DNA of 64,000 bases from Blautia parvula (GCF_020215665.1 NZ_CP084061.1:4076501-4140500); one strand, 5' to 3'. Positions 53,541-62,715 are shown, counted from the stretch's first letter. Translations and numbers: made by a program. The notes: a model not told the origin generated them from the letters alone.

Positions 53541-54431
53541 CTACTCTTTGTCTGTCAGTTTCATGAAAATTCCGGAGCATACCGCAATGATCACAGCCAG
53601 AACCACAGCAAGTGCCGAACCATATCCGTAATCATTCATATTAAAAGCTGAATTATACATGTAGGTGGAAATAACCTCTGACGAGTGATAAGGCCCACCC
53701 TTCGTCATAATATAGATCAAGTCAAATACTTTAAACGAACCGATCAGTGAATTGGATACCAAAAGTACGATCGTCCCCTTAATAAGCGGAACAATGACAT
53801 AGATAAACTTCTGAAAGGCATTGGCCCCCTCCAGTTTTGCCACTTCCAGATAGCTGGTATCAATCCCCTGCAGCGCCGCAAGAAATACCACCATATTAAA
53901 TCCGTAACAGGTCCAGCTTCCCGCAAGCACCAGGAACCATATGACCATTTTCTCATCCCCGAGAAAATCGATTCCCGCGGCCCCATGCATTCCCAGAGCA
54001 TTCAGCATCCTTCCCAGGATTCCGAATTCCGGATTGTAGATCCATCCCCATACGATGCCGACTGCAACAAGCGAAACCACATTCGGCATGAAATAGGTAA
54101 GCCGGTACAGAAATTTTCCTTTTACATACTTCTGTGTCAGCATCACCGCAAAGATCAGCCCCAGAAGTACAGGAACAAAAATGGTAAACAGTATCCAGAT
54201 GACATTGTTCCCCAATGCTTTATAAAAAATGGGGTCCTTCAGTACCCTTGCATAATTATCCAGACCCACAAACTTCATGAAAGGAGCCGCTCCGTTCCAT
54301 TCATGAAAACTGATCCTCACAGTTGAAAAAATAGGTATCACCAGAAACAGGCAGTAGAACAGCAGTGCCGGAAGTGCAAAAGCAAAGCATCCCATCCAGT
54401 TTTTCAGCAACATCCTTTTTCTTTTATCCAT
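53541..54431 (-). CDS. ABC sugar transporter permease, MalF-like
   Basis: A 296-residue permease with six or seven helices and the EAA loop LEVAKLEGANAFQKFIYVIV. It pairs with the MalG-like subunit 13 bp downstream and with the binding protein 100 bp upstream. Confidence 0.9.
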   Translation of the reverse strand: MDKRKRMLLKNWMGCFAFALPALLFYCLFLVIPIFSTVRISFHEWNGAAPFMKFVGLDNYARVLKDPIFYKALGNNVIWILFTIFVPVLLGLIFAVMLTQKYVKGKFLYRLTYFMPNVVSLVAVGIVWGWIYNPEFGILGRMLNALGMHGAAGIDFLGDEKMVIWFLVLAGSWTCYGFNMVVFLAALQGIDTSYLEVAKLEGANAFQKFIYVIVPLIKGTIVLLVSNSLIGSFKVFDLIYIMTKGGPYHSSEVISTYMYNSAFNMNDYGYGSALAVVLAVIIAVCSGIFMKLTDKE

Positions 54432-54531
54432 AAAAACACCCTTCCCGCTGCACGTGACAGGGCTGCAGCAGAATCCTGCAGCCCCTCACTGATTTATAAC
54501 AATAGAATGTTCACAGGTATGCTTCTGCCGC

Positions 54532-55890
54532 CTATTCTACTGAGTAGTTTCCTGCCTCGATCTCTTCCTCAAATGCCTTCTGCTTCTGTTCCATACAGGC
54601 AGCTCCGTCAATCTTGCCCGCAATAAGCTGCTGCACGTAGTTCTGTGTCACATCATTTACCTTAGGCGGCATAAGCACGTCTATATTCTCGCCAAGGTTC
54701 TCGGACGCGTTGATCTCATCCACCACATCTTTGAACAGCTCACTGACTTCGTAGGCGCTGTAATCCACATCTTTTACAGAGGGGATCAGACCTGCTTCAT
54801 ACCAGAGTTCCATGTTGTCAGGCTGGAACATATAGTCCAGGAATTTTACTGTCTCTTCCGGATATTTCGTCTTAGAATTTACAACTACAGCTTCACCAAG
54901 TCCCCCCGGAGGGCAGTTGTCCAGATCATCCGACGCTACCGGTACGAAGAAGAATCCCACATTGTCCTTCATATTCTCCACACACGCGGATACCAGCCAG
55001 GTACCGGTCACACGCATGGCACCTTCCCCTGCGTAGAATGCTTTATTTGCATCTTCGGATGCCAGGCTCAGAGGCTTCTCTGTGGCATATCCCTTTTCAA
55101 ACACACTGTAAAGTTCATCAAGAGCTGCCCCGAATCCTTCGCTTGTCCAGGGTATTTTTCCCGCTACCGCTTCTTTTACTCTGTCCGCTCCCACAAAACT
55201 GTTCAGCCAGATTGACTCATAGTGAAATCCCGGCCACTGCTCTTTGTCATCCATGATAAGCGGCGTGATGCCTTTGTCTTTGAATTTCTGGCATATCTGC
55301 ATAAACTCTTCGTAAGTCTCCGGTACTTCAATGCCTTCCTCCTCGAACATTTTCTTGTTGTAATATACGCCCAGCATTTCCAGCTCATTGGCTACACCGT
55401 ACAGTTTGCCGTCGTATACGGTTTTCTCCAGAGCCCAGTCATGGAACCTGTCATCCCATTTATACTGTTCCCTGTAGTCGCTCAGATCCATTGCCAGACC
55501 GGCATTTGCCAGAACGCCCAGATAACCGGCACCGGCGTCATAACTGAAGATATCCGGGCCTTCTCCGCTGTTGATGGCAGGCTTGATGGTATTTCTCAGG
55601 TCTGCAACCTTGAAAGCGGTACGCTTGATGGTGACATTGGGATTTTCCTTCTCAAAATTCTCGATGATGGTGTCTATCATTTTCGCTCCGGCACCCTCTG
55701 TCCTTAAATCCCACATGTTCAGTTCAATTTTTTCTGTGGAAGCAGCATTATCCCCCGAGTCACCTGCATCCGTTTTTGTCTCTGTCTTGCTTTCAGCCGT
55801 ATCGCCCTCTTTTGCCGTTCCGGGCGTACATCCTGCCAACATTGTCCCCACAAGCACCAAACCGGTCAATACCTTCCATTTTCTTCCCAT
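54532..55890 (-). CDS. ABC sugar-binding lipoprotein
   Basis: A 452-residue extracellular binding protein with lipobox MLAGC (Cys21) and a low-complexity linker (25-50), then the family-1 solute-binding fold with NPNVTIKRTAF and GPDIFSYDAGAGYL. It captures an oligosaccharide or glycoside. It is the first gene of the transport operon, preceded by the AraC-like repeats. Ligand not readable. Confidence 0.9.
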   Translation of the reverse strand: MGRKWKVLTGLVLVGTMLAGCTPGTAKEGDTAESKTETKTDAGDSGDNAASTEKIELNMWDLRTEGAGAKMIDTIIENFEKENPNVTIKRTAFKVADLRNTIKPAINSGEGPDIFSYDAGAGYLGVLANAGLAMDLSDYREQYKWDDRFHDWALEKTVYDGKLYGVANELEMLGVYYNKKMFEEEGIEVPETYEEFMQICQKFKDKGITPLIMDDKEQWPGFHYESIWLNSFVGADRVKEAVAGKIPWTSEGFGAALDELYSVFEKGYATEKPLSLASEDANKAFYAGEGAMRVTGTWLVSACVENMKDNVGFFFVPVASDDLDNCPPGGLGEAVVVNSKTKYPEETVKFLDYMFQPDNMELWYEAGLIPSVKDVDYSAYEVSELFKDVVDEINASENLGENIDVLMPPKVNDVTQNYVQQLIAGKIDGAACMEQKQKAFEEEIEAGNYSVE

Positions 55891-55934
55891 AAATACATCT
55901 CCTTTGCATAATATTTAATATTTTTGGTATGTTT

Positions 55935-56032
55935 AATATAGCATTTCTTGTAGAAAATGTACTTACCACTCCTTTTCCTGTTCTTTGCAGTTTTACATAT
56001 TTTGGTAATATCTTTGCAGATTTACATATTTT
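55935..56032 (-). promoter_or_regulatory. promoter region with AraC-type direct repeats
   Basis: On the minus strand two direct repeats AAATATGTAAA-C/T-CTGCAAAGA lie at 56032-56011 and 56003-55982, 29 bp apart. Downstream is a -10-like TATATT (55940-55935) without a good -35. The layout fits an activator replacing the -35, as for many AraC systems. Beyond (56033-56224) I see only AT-rich sequence. Confidence 0.6.
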
Positions 56033-56224
56033 TCTTCGATTTTGGCTGTTTGCATGGTGTATTTTTCTGCGGAAATACTGTAGAATTGCAAAGGAATTTG
56101 TTATTGATTAATTTTTCTGATAAATACGATTATTTAATTATCAGATACTTTTTCTAAATTAAATACTTTTTGCGCTGAATAGCCAAATAATCATCAAAGG
56201 GATTTCCTTTTGGAAAAAGAAATG

Positions 56225-56271
56225 CAAAAAAGCAACTGTCCGGCAATTTTATGCCGGGCAGTTGCTTTTTT
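56225..56271. terminator. bidirectional terminator of the Cof-type HAD gene
   Basis: AAAAAAGCAACTGTCCGGCA and its complement, loop TTTTA, T6 on both strands. Confidence 0.88.
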
Positions 56272-56357
56272 GGGTGGGACTCTATTATTATTGATTGTTT
56301 AAGAGCGTGTCTTGTGTCTGATAATTGATTTTGATAAGCTGTGCATGACAATGCGCA

Positions 56358-57146
56358 TCATATTATTCCGTAATGTTTCAGCGCATAATGGATTCCATCT
56401 TCCTCGATTCCCTTTGTCACATAACTGCAGTACGGGAGGATCTCTTCTTTGGCATTTCCCATTGCTATGCTGTTCTTTACTGCTTTCAGCATATCCAGAT
56501 CATTCTCACTGTCGCCTACAGCAAAGCAGTTCTCCATATCTGCATCCAGATGGCTGCACATAAACCGGATTCCTGTAGCCTTTGTGTAATCTTTCTGCGT
56601 CACCTCCCAGACATTGCCGCCCCGGGGGATGCAGTAAAAATGTTCATCCAGAAATACTTTTATCTCCCCGGCTGCTTCTGTGTCCGGAAGGAATATAAGA
56701 CATTTATCATAAGTCTGGTTTTCATCGCGAAATAACTCTTCGATATTTCTCCCTTTCGCCGCAAATATCTGTATTGCCTCCTGAAGCCATGGATTGGGGT
56801 AACTGAAATCAAAATATATAGCCTTGTCAGCCTCATAAAATACAGGGATCTTGGCATCCCTCAGCATTTTTGCAACTTTCACGCACATATCATGGGGAAT
56901 TGCGGATTCCAGCAGCTTTTTGCCTCTGTAATAAATGTGGGTGCCGCAGCCACAGACATATCCGTCAAAGTCCATGGAACGGATTTCCTCACTGATACTG
57001 TAATACGTCCTTCCGGTATTGACAAACACCTGGTGCCCGTTTCTCTTTGCCCCGGCAATCGCAGCCCTGGTACTGTCGGGTATGATCCCGGAGGGCTCCA
57101 TTGCAAGTGTGCCGTCTATGTCAAAAAATATTAGTTTACTGTCCAT
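56358..57146 (-). CDS. Cof-type HAD hydrolase
   Basis: A 262-residue HAD phosphatase of the Cof/YidA type: DIDGTLA (9-15), VNTGRTY (motif II, about 37-43), Lys within YTKATGIRF (motif III), and GDSENDLDML (motif IV). The large C2 cap lies between motifs II and III. Such enzymes dephosphorylate sugar phosphates, FMN or phosphoramidates. The leader carries a terminator-like hairpin. Confidence 0.88.
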   Translation of the reverse strand: MDSKLIFFDIDGTLAMEPSGIIPDSTRAAIAGAKRNGHQVFVNTGRTYYSISEEIRSMDFDGYVCGCGTHIYYRGKKLLESAIPHDMCVKVAKMLRDAKIPVFYEADKAIYFDFSYPNPWLQEAIQIFAAKGRNIEELFRDENQTYDKCLIFLPDTEAAGEIKVFLDEHFYCIPRGGNVWEVTQKDYTKATGIRFMCSHLDADMENCFAVGDSENDLDMLKAVKNSIAMGNAKEEILPYCSYVTKGIEEDGIHYALKHYGII

Positions 57147-57201
57147 AATCTCTCCTTAATGTTAAAGTCCGCTTTTTTTAGGTGTCTTACTGCATATAAA
57201 A

Positions 57202-57233
57202 ACCACCCTTAAACCTTTGCATGTCAGGGTGGT
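57202..57233 (-). terminator. terminator-like hairpin in the leader of the HAD gene
   Basis: Minus strand ACCACCCT/AGGGTGGT stem with T5 after it, about 55 nt before the start codon. No upstream gene ends there, so it could be an attenuator. Confidence 0.45.
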
Positions 57234-57356
57234 ATCCTTTACTTTCAGAGGTCAGCCGCGCTTGGCTGTTGTGTTCTTTTCCGTCTTCAATTTATCATAT
57301 TTCTGTTAAGAATTCAAGCGATTATTGCCGGTCGTTATTGACGCTGTTATTGCTGT

Positions 57357-57499
57357 GTTGCTGTCCACACGCCACTGTCCCGCGAGGTATTTTCAGGCCG
57401 AGGGCACGAAAATCCCGAGGCAGCCAGCGCGATATGGAGCATTCTGCTCCATATCTGTGCATCGCGAAGCGTGTTGCCGGGCACACAGTAAACAGTAAC
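57357..57499. repeat. MITE-like element, full-length copy (143 bp)
   Basis: Ends GTTGCTGTCCAC and GTAAACAGTAAC, flanked by ATTGCTGT (57349-57356) and ATTGCTGC (57500-57507), an 8-bp repeat with one transition. It is the reverse orientation of the 37970 copy, with about 14 differences in 143 bp. The hairpin GATATGGAGCA/TGCTCCATATC is retained. Confidence 0.85.
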
Positions 57500-57836
57500 A
57501 TTGCTGCGCCGGCAAGTGGTTACTGACTGCGCCGCGCCCGGCAGTTACCAATCCATTCTCCTGCTAAACTACACTAAGTTTTACATGTAAACCGGAAATA
57601 CCTGTTGCCGGCAGAAAAGGCCTGTGCTAAAATTAAAAAAGCATATTTTCTGGATCATCTTTCTATTTTTGAATCAGTCTTGGGATTCATAATATCTTAT
57701 ATCATTTCATAATAACGGGTCGACGTATGTCCGGCCTGTCCTTTCGGAAAATTCGTGCTTTTCACCACATTTTTTGCAGGAGTTTTCGGAAAGGTTAGAA
57801 ACCTCCTGCGTCTATAATTAAAAAAGGAGGTTTTAT
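57500..57836. other. gene-free stretch before the Rpn-like gene
   Basis: Apart from a small imperfect inverted repeat with GTTACTGACTGC and GGCAGTTAC (57519-57548) the sequence shows no coding region. A promoter for the next gene (57837) must lie here; I see no clear one. Confidence 0.35.
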
Positions 57837-58778
57837 ATGGAAAAACGGAAACAGCAGCCGCATGCCCTGCAGTGGCATCCTGCTTTTTACGCCGGGATTC
57901 AAATTGAACTGGAAGCAGAGGCAGATCTGCTGCTCTTTGAAAACGAACATCAATTGGGTACAAAACCAAAGGAAATCGATGTGCTGATCGTAAAAAAAGA
58001 AAGAGATGTTTCTATCCGGAAAAATATCGGAAGGATTTTCAGGACGCACAATATTGTGGAATATAAAAGTCCTAAAGATTATCTGAGTGTGGATGATTTT
58101 TATAAGGTTTATGGTTATACTTGTTTTTATAAGGCAGATACCGCGCAGGCTGACAGCATCGCCATCCATGATATTACCATAACCTTTGTATGCCACCGGT
58201 ATCCGCGCAGTCTCATGCGGCACTTGACAGAGGAACGGGGCTATGAAATCCACAGAGAAGAGGATGGCATTTATTATATCACCGGAGATAATATCCCAAT
58301 TCAGCTGATCCTGACAAAGGAACTGTCTGAGGAACAGAATCTATGGCTGAAAAGCCTGACAGATGAACTGGAAGAAACAGAGACGGCAAAACATTTGATT
58401 GAGCAGTATGGAAAGCATAAAGGTAATAACCTGTATAAATCCGTTATGGATCTTATTGTCCGTGCAAACAAAGATAAATTCAAGGAGGCGAAGATTATGT
58501 GTGAAGCATTAGAAGAATTAATGGAGGATGAACTGGAAGCTAAAAGGACTCAGGGACTGGCAGAAGGACTGGCTTTGGGAGAGGCAAAAGGACTGGCCTT
58601 GGGAGAGGCTTTGGGAAAGGCAGAGAGTATTGTGGTTCTGCTGAAGGATCTGGGTGATGTATCTGAGAAACTGCAGCGAAATATTATGGAACAAAATGAC
58701 ACTGAAATTCTGAACCAGTGGCTCAAATACGCGGCCAGGGCCAAGACAATCCGGGACTTTGAACAGAAAATTCAATAA
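57837..58778 (+). CDS. Rpn-like PD-(D/E)XK nuclease-family protein
   Basis: A 313-residue protein with a nuclease core at residues 15-120: EIDVLIV and NIVEYKSPKDYLS supply Asp, Glu and Lys of the PD-(D/E)XK site. The middle region is alpha-helical, and the C-terminal third has repeats GLAEGLALGEAKGLALGEAL, a low-complexity Gly/Ala/Leu/Glu-rich stretch. Such proteins are annotated as Rpn/transposase-like in Clostridia and are abundant and variable. A strong ribosome site precedes the ATG (AAAGGAGG). Confidence 0.8.
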   Translation: MEKRKQQPHALQWHPAFYAGIQIELEAEADLLLFENEHQLGTKPKEIDVLIVKKERDVSIRKNIGRIFRTHNIVEYKSPKDYLSVDDFYKVYGYTCFYKADTAQADSIAIHDITITFVCHRYPRSLMRHLTEERGYEIHREEDGIYYITGDNIPIQLILTKELSEEQNLWLKSLTDELEETETAKHLIEQYGKHKGNNLYKSVMDLIVRANKDKFKEAKIMCEALEELMEDELEAKRTQGLAEGLALGEAKGLALGEALGKAESIVVLLKDLGDVSEKLQRNIMEQNDTEILNQWLKYAARAKTIRDFEQKIQ

Positions 58779-58880
58779 CGGCTAACCGGAAGCATGCTCC
58801 GCATCCGCAAACTTTAAGTCCTGTCATAAAACCTCTGCAAAGGAAATATGATAGAATAAACAACCCTTCCAGGACTTATT

Positions 58881-59729
58881 ATGCTACATAACATTCCAAT
58901 TAAAAAATTTCTGGCAATCGCTCTTCTCTTTGCCGCAGCCTACTTTGCCGGCTGTTTTATTGCCGAGGCGGTAAACGGCAGGCAGGCAGAATCCGTCTCC
59001 ACCTCCGCTGACGGCAACTGGGGCCTTAGTTTTCAGGAGGAGGGCAAACCGCCTGTGGCAAACGCCACCTTCGATGAATTGAAACAGTACGATGCCTATT
59101 ATGCCGAAAATACAGAAGAGAAAGTCATTTACCTCACCTTTGACTGCGGCTATGAAAACGGAAATACAGCCACCATCCTGGACGCACTGAAAAAGCACAA
59201 TGCCCCGGCCACCTTCTTTGTGGTTGGAAATTTCATCTCCACCAGCCCTGATCTGGTGAAACGGATGGTCAAGGAAGGCCACACCGTGGGCAATCATTCC
59301 TTCCATCACCCGGATATGTCCAAAATATCCACCATAGATTCCTTCTCCAAGGAACTTCAGGAGTTGGAAGACCTCTACACAGAGACTACCGGTAAGCCCA
59401 TGACCAAGTTCTATCGCCCGCCCCAGGGCAAATACAGTGAAAGCAACCTGAAAATGGCACAGGAACTGGGCTATAAGACTTTCTTCTGGAGTCTTGCCTA
59501 TGTAGACTGGTATCAGGATAAGCAGCCTTCAAAAGAGGAGGCCTTCAGTAAACTTATCGGAAGAATCCACCCCGGCGCCGTCGTACTCCTGCACAGCACC
59601 TCCAGCACAAATGCCCAGATTCTCGATGAACTGCTGAGCAAATGGGAAGAGATGGGGTATACTTTCCAGTCATTGGATCAGTTGGTGGAAAAGAGCGGGA
59701 CGGTAAAGAAGACATCTAATATTGTCTGA
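58881..59729 (+). CDS. pdaA: polysaccharide deacetylase, PdaA-like (spore cortex delta-lactam)
   Basis: A 282-residue NodB deacetylase with an N-terminal membrane anchor/signal (about 10-30). Motif TFDCG (86-90, catalytic Asp88), metal-binding His139 and His143 in GNHSFHHPDMS, FYRPPQGKYSE and VVLLHSTSS. The pattern TFDCGYENG is typical of PdaA, which removes acetyl groups so the cortex muramic delta-lactam can form. A sporulation role is inferred by family. Starts 102 bp after the Rpn-like gene. Confidence 0.88.
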   Translation: MLHNIPIKKFLAIALLFAAAYFAGCFIAEAVNGRQAESVSTSADGNWGLSFQEEGKPPVANATFDELKQYDAYYAENTEEKVIYLTFDCGYENGNTATILDALKKHNAPATFFVVGNFISTSPDLVKRMVKEGHTVGNHSFHHPDMSKISTIDSFSKELQELEDLYTETTGKPMTKFYRPPQGKYSESNLKMAQELGYKTFFWSLAYVDWYQDKQPSKEEAFSKLIGRIHPGAVVLLHSTSSTNAQILDELLSKWEEMGYTFQSLDQLVEKSGTVKKTSNIV

Positions 59730-59791
59730 TACAGATTATCTGACATCTCCGGCCAGGATAAACGTATGAAATAAGAATAGCAGACAAACGT

Positions 59792-59833
59792 CAATAAGCC
59801 TGCCCTGTACTTAACCGTCAGGCAGGCTTATTG
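59792..59833. terminator. convergent terminator between pdaA and the GH4 gene
   Basis: Stem CAATAAGCCTGCC/GGCAGGCTTATTG; the T tracts are short and sit within the stem. Confidence 0.55.
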
Positions 59834-59906
59834 CTTACTTAAGGTCAGCCGCTTTACGTGCGGCTGTTCCTTTTCTAACTATAATATAGCATTATGGAGG
59901 TAATAT

Positions 59907-61373
59907 TTATACCGTAATTTTCCTCTTTTCATGCTCCGCAGCAACTTCCTCAACAGATTTCTCCTGAAGTCTCACTGCTCCTTTATATCCCTCTTTCGTA
60001 GGAATCAAATCGCCCTTTGCCAAGTTCTCTTTTGCCTGTGCAATGGCTTCTTTATACTGCGGCAGCCATTGTTCCTGCGCAACCAGCATTTCGTCGATCA
60101 TCTGCCATACTTCCGGCGGGTTGCAGACTGCGCCTGTGAGCGGATCCATTAATGCAGCCTGTTTCAGCAGTTTTGCATCTCCATGCACGGCTGCCTCTAC
60201 TGCCAGTTTCTGAACCCAGATGGACTGTGAACACACTGCAGCACATCCCAGAGGAAGGTCTCCCACCTTAGGAACACTGATTCCGTTTCCATCTACATAA
60301 CAGGGAACTTCCACTACGCTTTCATAAGGAAGGTTCGTGATGCAGCCCTCATTCATCATATTGAAATGTCCTCTGTATTTTTTACCCGTTTCAAGTGATT
60401 CAATGATGTAAGAACAGTGCTCTTTTCCTCTCTCGGAACCGTCCAGTTTCTTCGGCTCCTCAGCCAGGATCTTCGGATAATCGGTATCAAACCAGTTTCT
60501 CTCCTCTCTGGTCACGCGCAGATATCCGCCTGTCTCTCCGTTGATCCAGTTGTCCAGATTGATCCAGTCTTTGATCTCATCCGGACGTTTGCGGTACCAG
60601 GAAACGTACTCGGAAAGGTGTCCGTTGGATTCTGTGGAATAATAACCAAAACGTTTCAGCATATCAATACGCACTTTTTCTTCTTCGCTGAATTTTTCAT
60701 GCGCTTCAAATCCCGGCAGGATTTTCGGCAGCATATCTTCTCCGTGATGTTTTACGGAAATATACCATGTCTGGTGGTTGATACCTGCGCAGATAATATC
60801 CAGCTCTTCTCTGGGGATTCCAAGAACTTCCGCAATCTGCAGTTCGCCGTGGATCTCACCGTGGCAAAGGCCGATGGTCTTCACGCCGCCGTATTTATTG
60901 CAGGCCCAGGTAGCCATTGCATTGGGGTTTGAGTAATTGAGCATAATTGCTCCCTCCTCAGCCACCTCACGGATATCCTTACAGAAATCCAGCATGGCAG
61001 CAATCACTCTCTGTCCGTACATGATCCCGCCTGTGCAGAGTGTATCACCTACACACTGGTCAACACCGTATTTCAGCGGAATCTCAATATCTGTCTCAAA
61101 GCCCTCCAGACCGCCGACACGTACACAGTTAATGATGTAGCGGGCATTTCTGAATGCCTCTCTTCTGTCTGTGGTTGCCTGAATCTTCACAGGGATTCCA
61201 TTGGCATCCAGGTCTCTCTGGCATAATGCTCTTGTTCTCTCCAGGTTCTCCCCATTGATATCTGTAAATGCGATCTCCACATCGCGAAGCTCCGGCACTG
61301 ACATGATATCTGTGAATAATGTCCTTGCAAATACAAGGCTTCCCGCTCCGATAAATGCTATTTTAAAACTCAT
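59907..61373 (-). CDS. GH4 glycosidase of the CHG type (LplD-like alpha-galacturonidase or alpha-glucosidase)
   Basis: A 488-residue GH4 enzyme: Rossmann GAGSLVFAR (9-17), NYSNPNA (146-152), metal-site Cys170 in CHGE (170-173), GINHQTW and ESNGHLSEY. The CHG(x) signature was linked with alpha-galacturonidases such as LplD, and some alpha-glucosidases; the CHSV of MelA is absent. It is next to an AraC gene (plus) and close to galK. Substrate is inferred, not proven. Confidence 0.85.
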   Translation of the reverse strand: MSFKIAFIGAGSLVFARTLFTDIMSVPELRDVEIAFTDINGENLERTRALCQRDLDANGIPVKIQATTDRREAFRNARYIINCVRVGGLEGFETDIEIPLKYGVDQCVGDTLCTGGIMYGQRVIAAMLDFCKDIREVAEEGAIMLNYSNPNAMATWACNKYGGVKTIGLCHGEIHGELQIAEVLGIPREELDIICAGINHQTWYISVKHHGEDMLPKILPGFEAHEKFSEEEKVRIDMLKRFGYYSTESNGHLSEYVSWYRKRPDEIKDWINLDNWINGETGGYLRVTREERNWFDTDYPKILAEEPKKLDGSERGKEHCSYIIESLETGKKYRGHFNMMNEGCITNLPYESVVEVPCYVDGNGISVPKVGDLPLGCAAVCSQSIWVQKLAVEAAVHGDAKLLKQAALMDPLTGAVCNPPEVWQMIDEMLVAQEQWLPQYKEAIAQAKENLAKGDLIPTKEGYKGAVRLQEKSVEEVAAEHEKRKITV

Positions 61374-61642
61374 AACATAACCTCCCGTTTTTCTTTTGGT
61401 TTTTATGATGTTTATTATAAACGGTGGTTTTTATTGATGTGGAAAGTATTGTTGTGCAAATTTGAAAATGCAAGATATTGCCGTATATATTTTTCTTGAC
61501 AACCGACGGGCCAGCTCTCACAATAAAAGTAACCGAAATGATCCTACCCAAAATGCATAAGCGCCGGAAACCATGTCACCTTATCATCCTCATAGATATT
61601 CTGAATACGGATGACCGCGCGATCGCTGAAAGGAGAACTGCC

Positions 61643-62593
61643 ATGAGCATTTTTAATCCCACACATCATTTCATTTCCATAACTGCTTTTTACGCCCTTT
61701 CCCTGACAGAATATGATATGCACGCTCATGCCCATGCCAGTTGTGAAATCATGTATGTCACAAAAGGAAATTGTCATATTTATGTAAACCATGAAGCGCA
61801 CTGTCTGGAAGAAAGACAGTTTATATTTCTGGACGCTGAAGTGCCTCACCGTTTATGGATTCCCAAAGGCTCTCCCTGCTCCCTGCTGAATCTGGAGTTT
61901 CGCTGCCAGGAGGAGAAGACTACACTGGACATCTTAGAACCAAGGAGGGAAAGTGCGTCTTTTGACCGTTTCTGCCGTTCCAAAAAGGCTATCTGGATTT
62001 CCAATGACACAGGAAATCTGGGGTATTCCCTGAAAGACCTGATCTCTCAGTTAGAGCAGAAGATTCCGTATTCCAAAGATGTACATATGTCCCGCAAATT
62101 CACTGCCCCGGACACGGATTACCTTATCCGGCTGCTGTTTTTCCGCACCATGCTGGAGCTGTCCCAGTGTCTTCTGGAAAATAACAAGGCAACAGGTGCC
62201 GTATACCTGAAAAAAGCCTTACTGTATATCTCTGCGCATCTGACAGAAGATATACGGATTCCGGAACTGGCTGCTTACGCCGGAATTAACAAATCTTATC
62301 TCCAATCCCTGTTTTCCAGACATATGCACTGCACGATTACAGATTATGTCAACCGAAAAAGATTGGAACAGGCTGCTTTTCTGCTGACAAACAGTTCTCT
62401 GTCCGTGACAGATATTGCGTTCCATGCAGGATACAACAGCCGCCAGCATTTTGGCAGCACTTTTGAAAAATATTATGGAACAAGCCCCAGGGCTTACCGT
62501 CAGCTTCATGAAAAGAAGATAGATACTTCTACCGGACATGGACAGTATACGATTCGGGAGGATGGAACCTGGGATACGGAACCGCTGGAATAA
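61643..62593 (+). CDS. AraC-family regulator of the GH4/galK region
   Basis: A 316-residue AraC regulator with cupin sensing region (about 25-90: HAHAHASCEIMYVTKG and DAEVPHRLWIP) and two C-terminal HTHs (IRIPELAAYAGINKSYLQSLFS and VTDIAFHAGYNSRQHFGSTFEKYYGTSP). ATG 61643 follows GAAAGGAG; the reading frame upstream is not used. It is divergent from the GH4 gene and convergent with galK. Confidence 0.88.
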   Translation: MSIFNPTHHFISITAFYALSLTEYDMHAHAHASCEIMYVTKGNCHIYVNHEAHCLEERQFIFLDAEVPHRLWIPKGSPCSLLNLEFRCQEEKTTLDILEPRRESASFDRFCRSKKAIWISNDTGNLGYSLKDLISQLEQKIPYSKDVHMSRKFTAPDTDYLIRLLFFRTMLELSQCLLENNKATGAVYLKKALLYISAHLTEDIRIPELAAYAGINKSYLQSLFSRHMHCTITDYVNRKRLEQAAFLLTNSSLSVTDIAFHAGYNSRQHFGSTFEKYYGTSPRAYRQLHEKKIDTSTGHGQYTIREDGTWDTEPLE

Positions 62594-62686
62594 AAAAACA
62601 GGAGAGTGAAGTAACCGTTATGGTTATCCGGCAACAGCTCAGCTATCCGAATTTTGCTGAGCTGTTACGTTATCTTCACTCTCCTG
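62591..62686. terminator. terminator of galK (and AraC), nested hairpin
   Basis: Outer stem CAGGAGAGTGAA (62599-62610)/TTCACTCTCCTG (62675-62686) encloses an inner hairpin CAACAGCTCAGC/GCTGAGCTGTT. T7 follows on the minus strand (62598-62592). The plus-strand tail is weak. Confidence 0.75.
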
Positions 62687-62715
62687 GCTTATTTATGATT
62701 CTGCCTTCAGAAATT

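Noticed and set aside
57519-57548. GTTACTGACTGC...GGCAGTTAC inverted repeat as another family member
   Set aside because: Ends do not match each other as inverted repeats of the family and no target duplication was found.
62611-62668. GTAAC...GTTAC palindrome in the loop of the galK terminator as a seventh MITE-like copy
   Set aside because: No flanking 8-bp repeat and only partial match to the ends; kept as a nested terminator hairpin.
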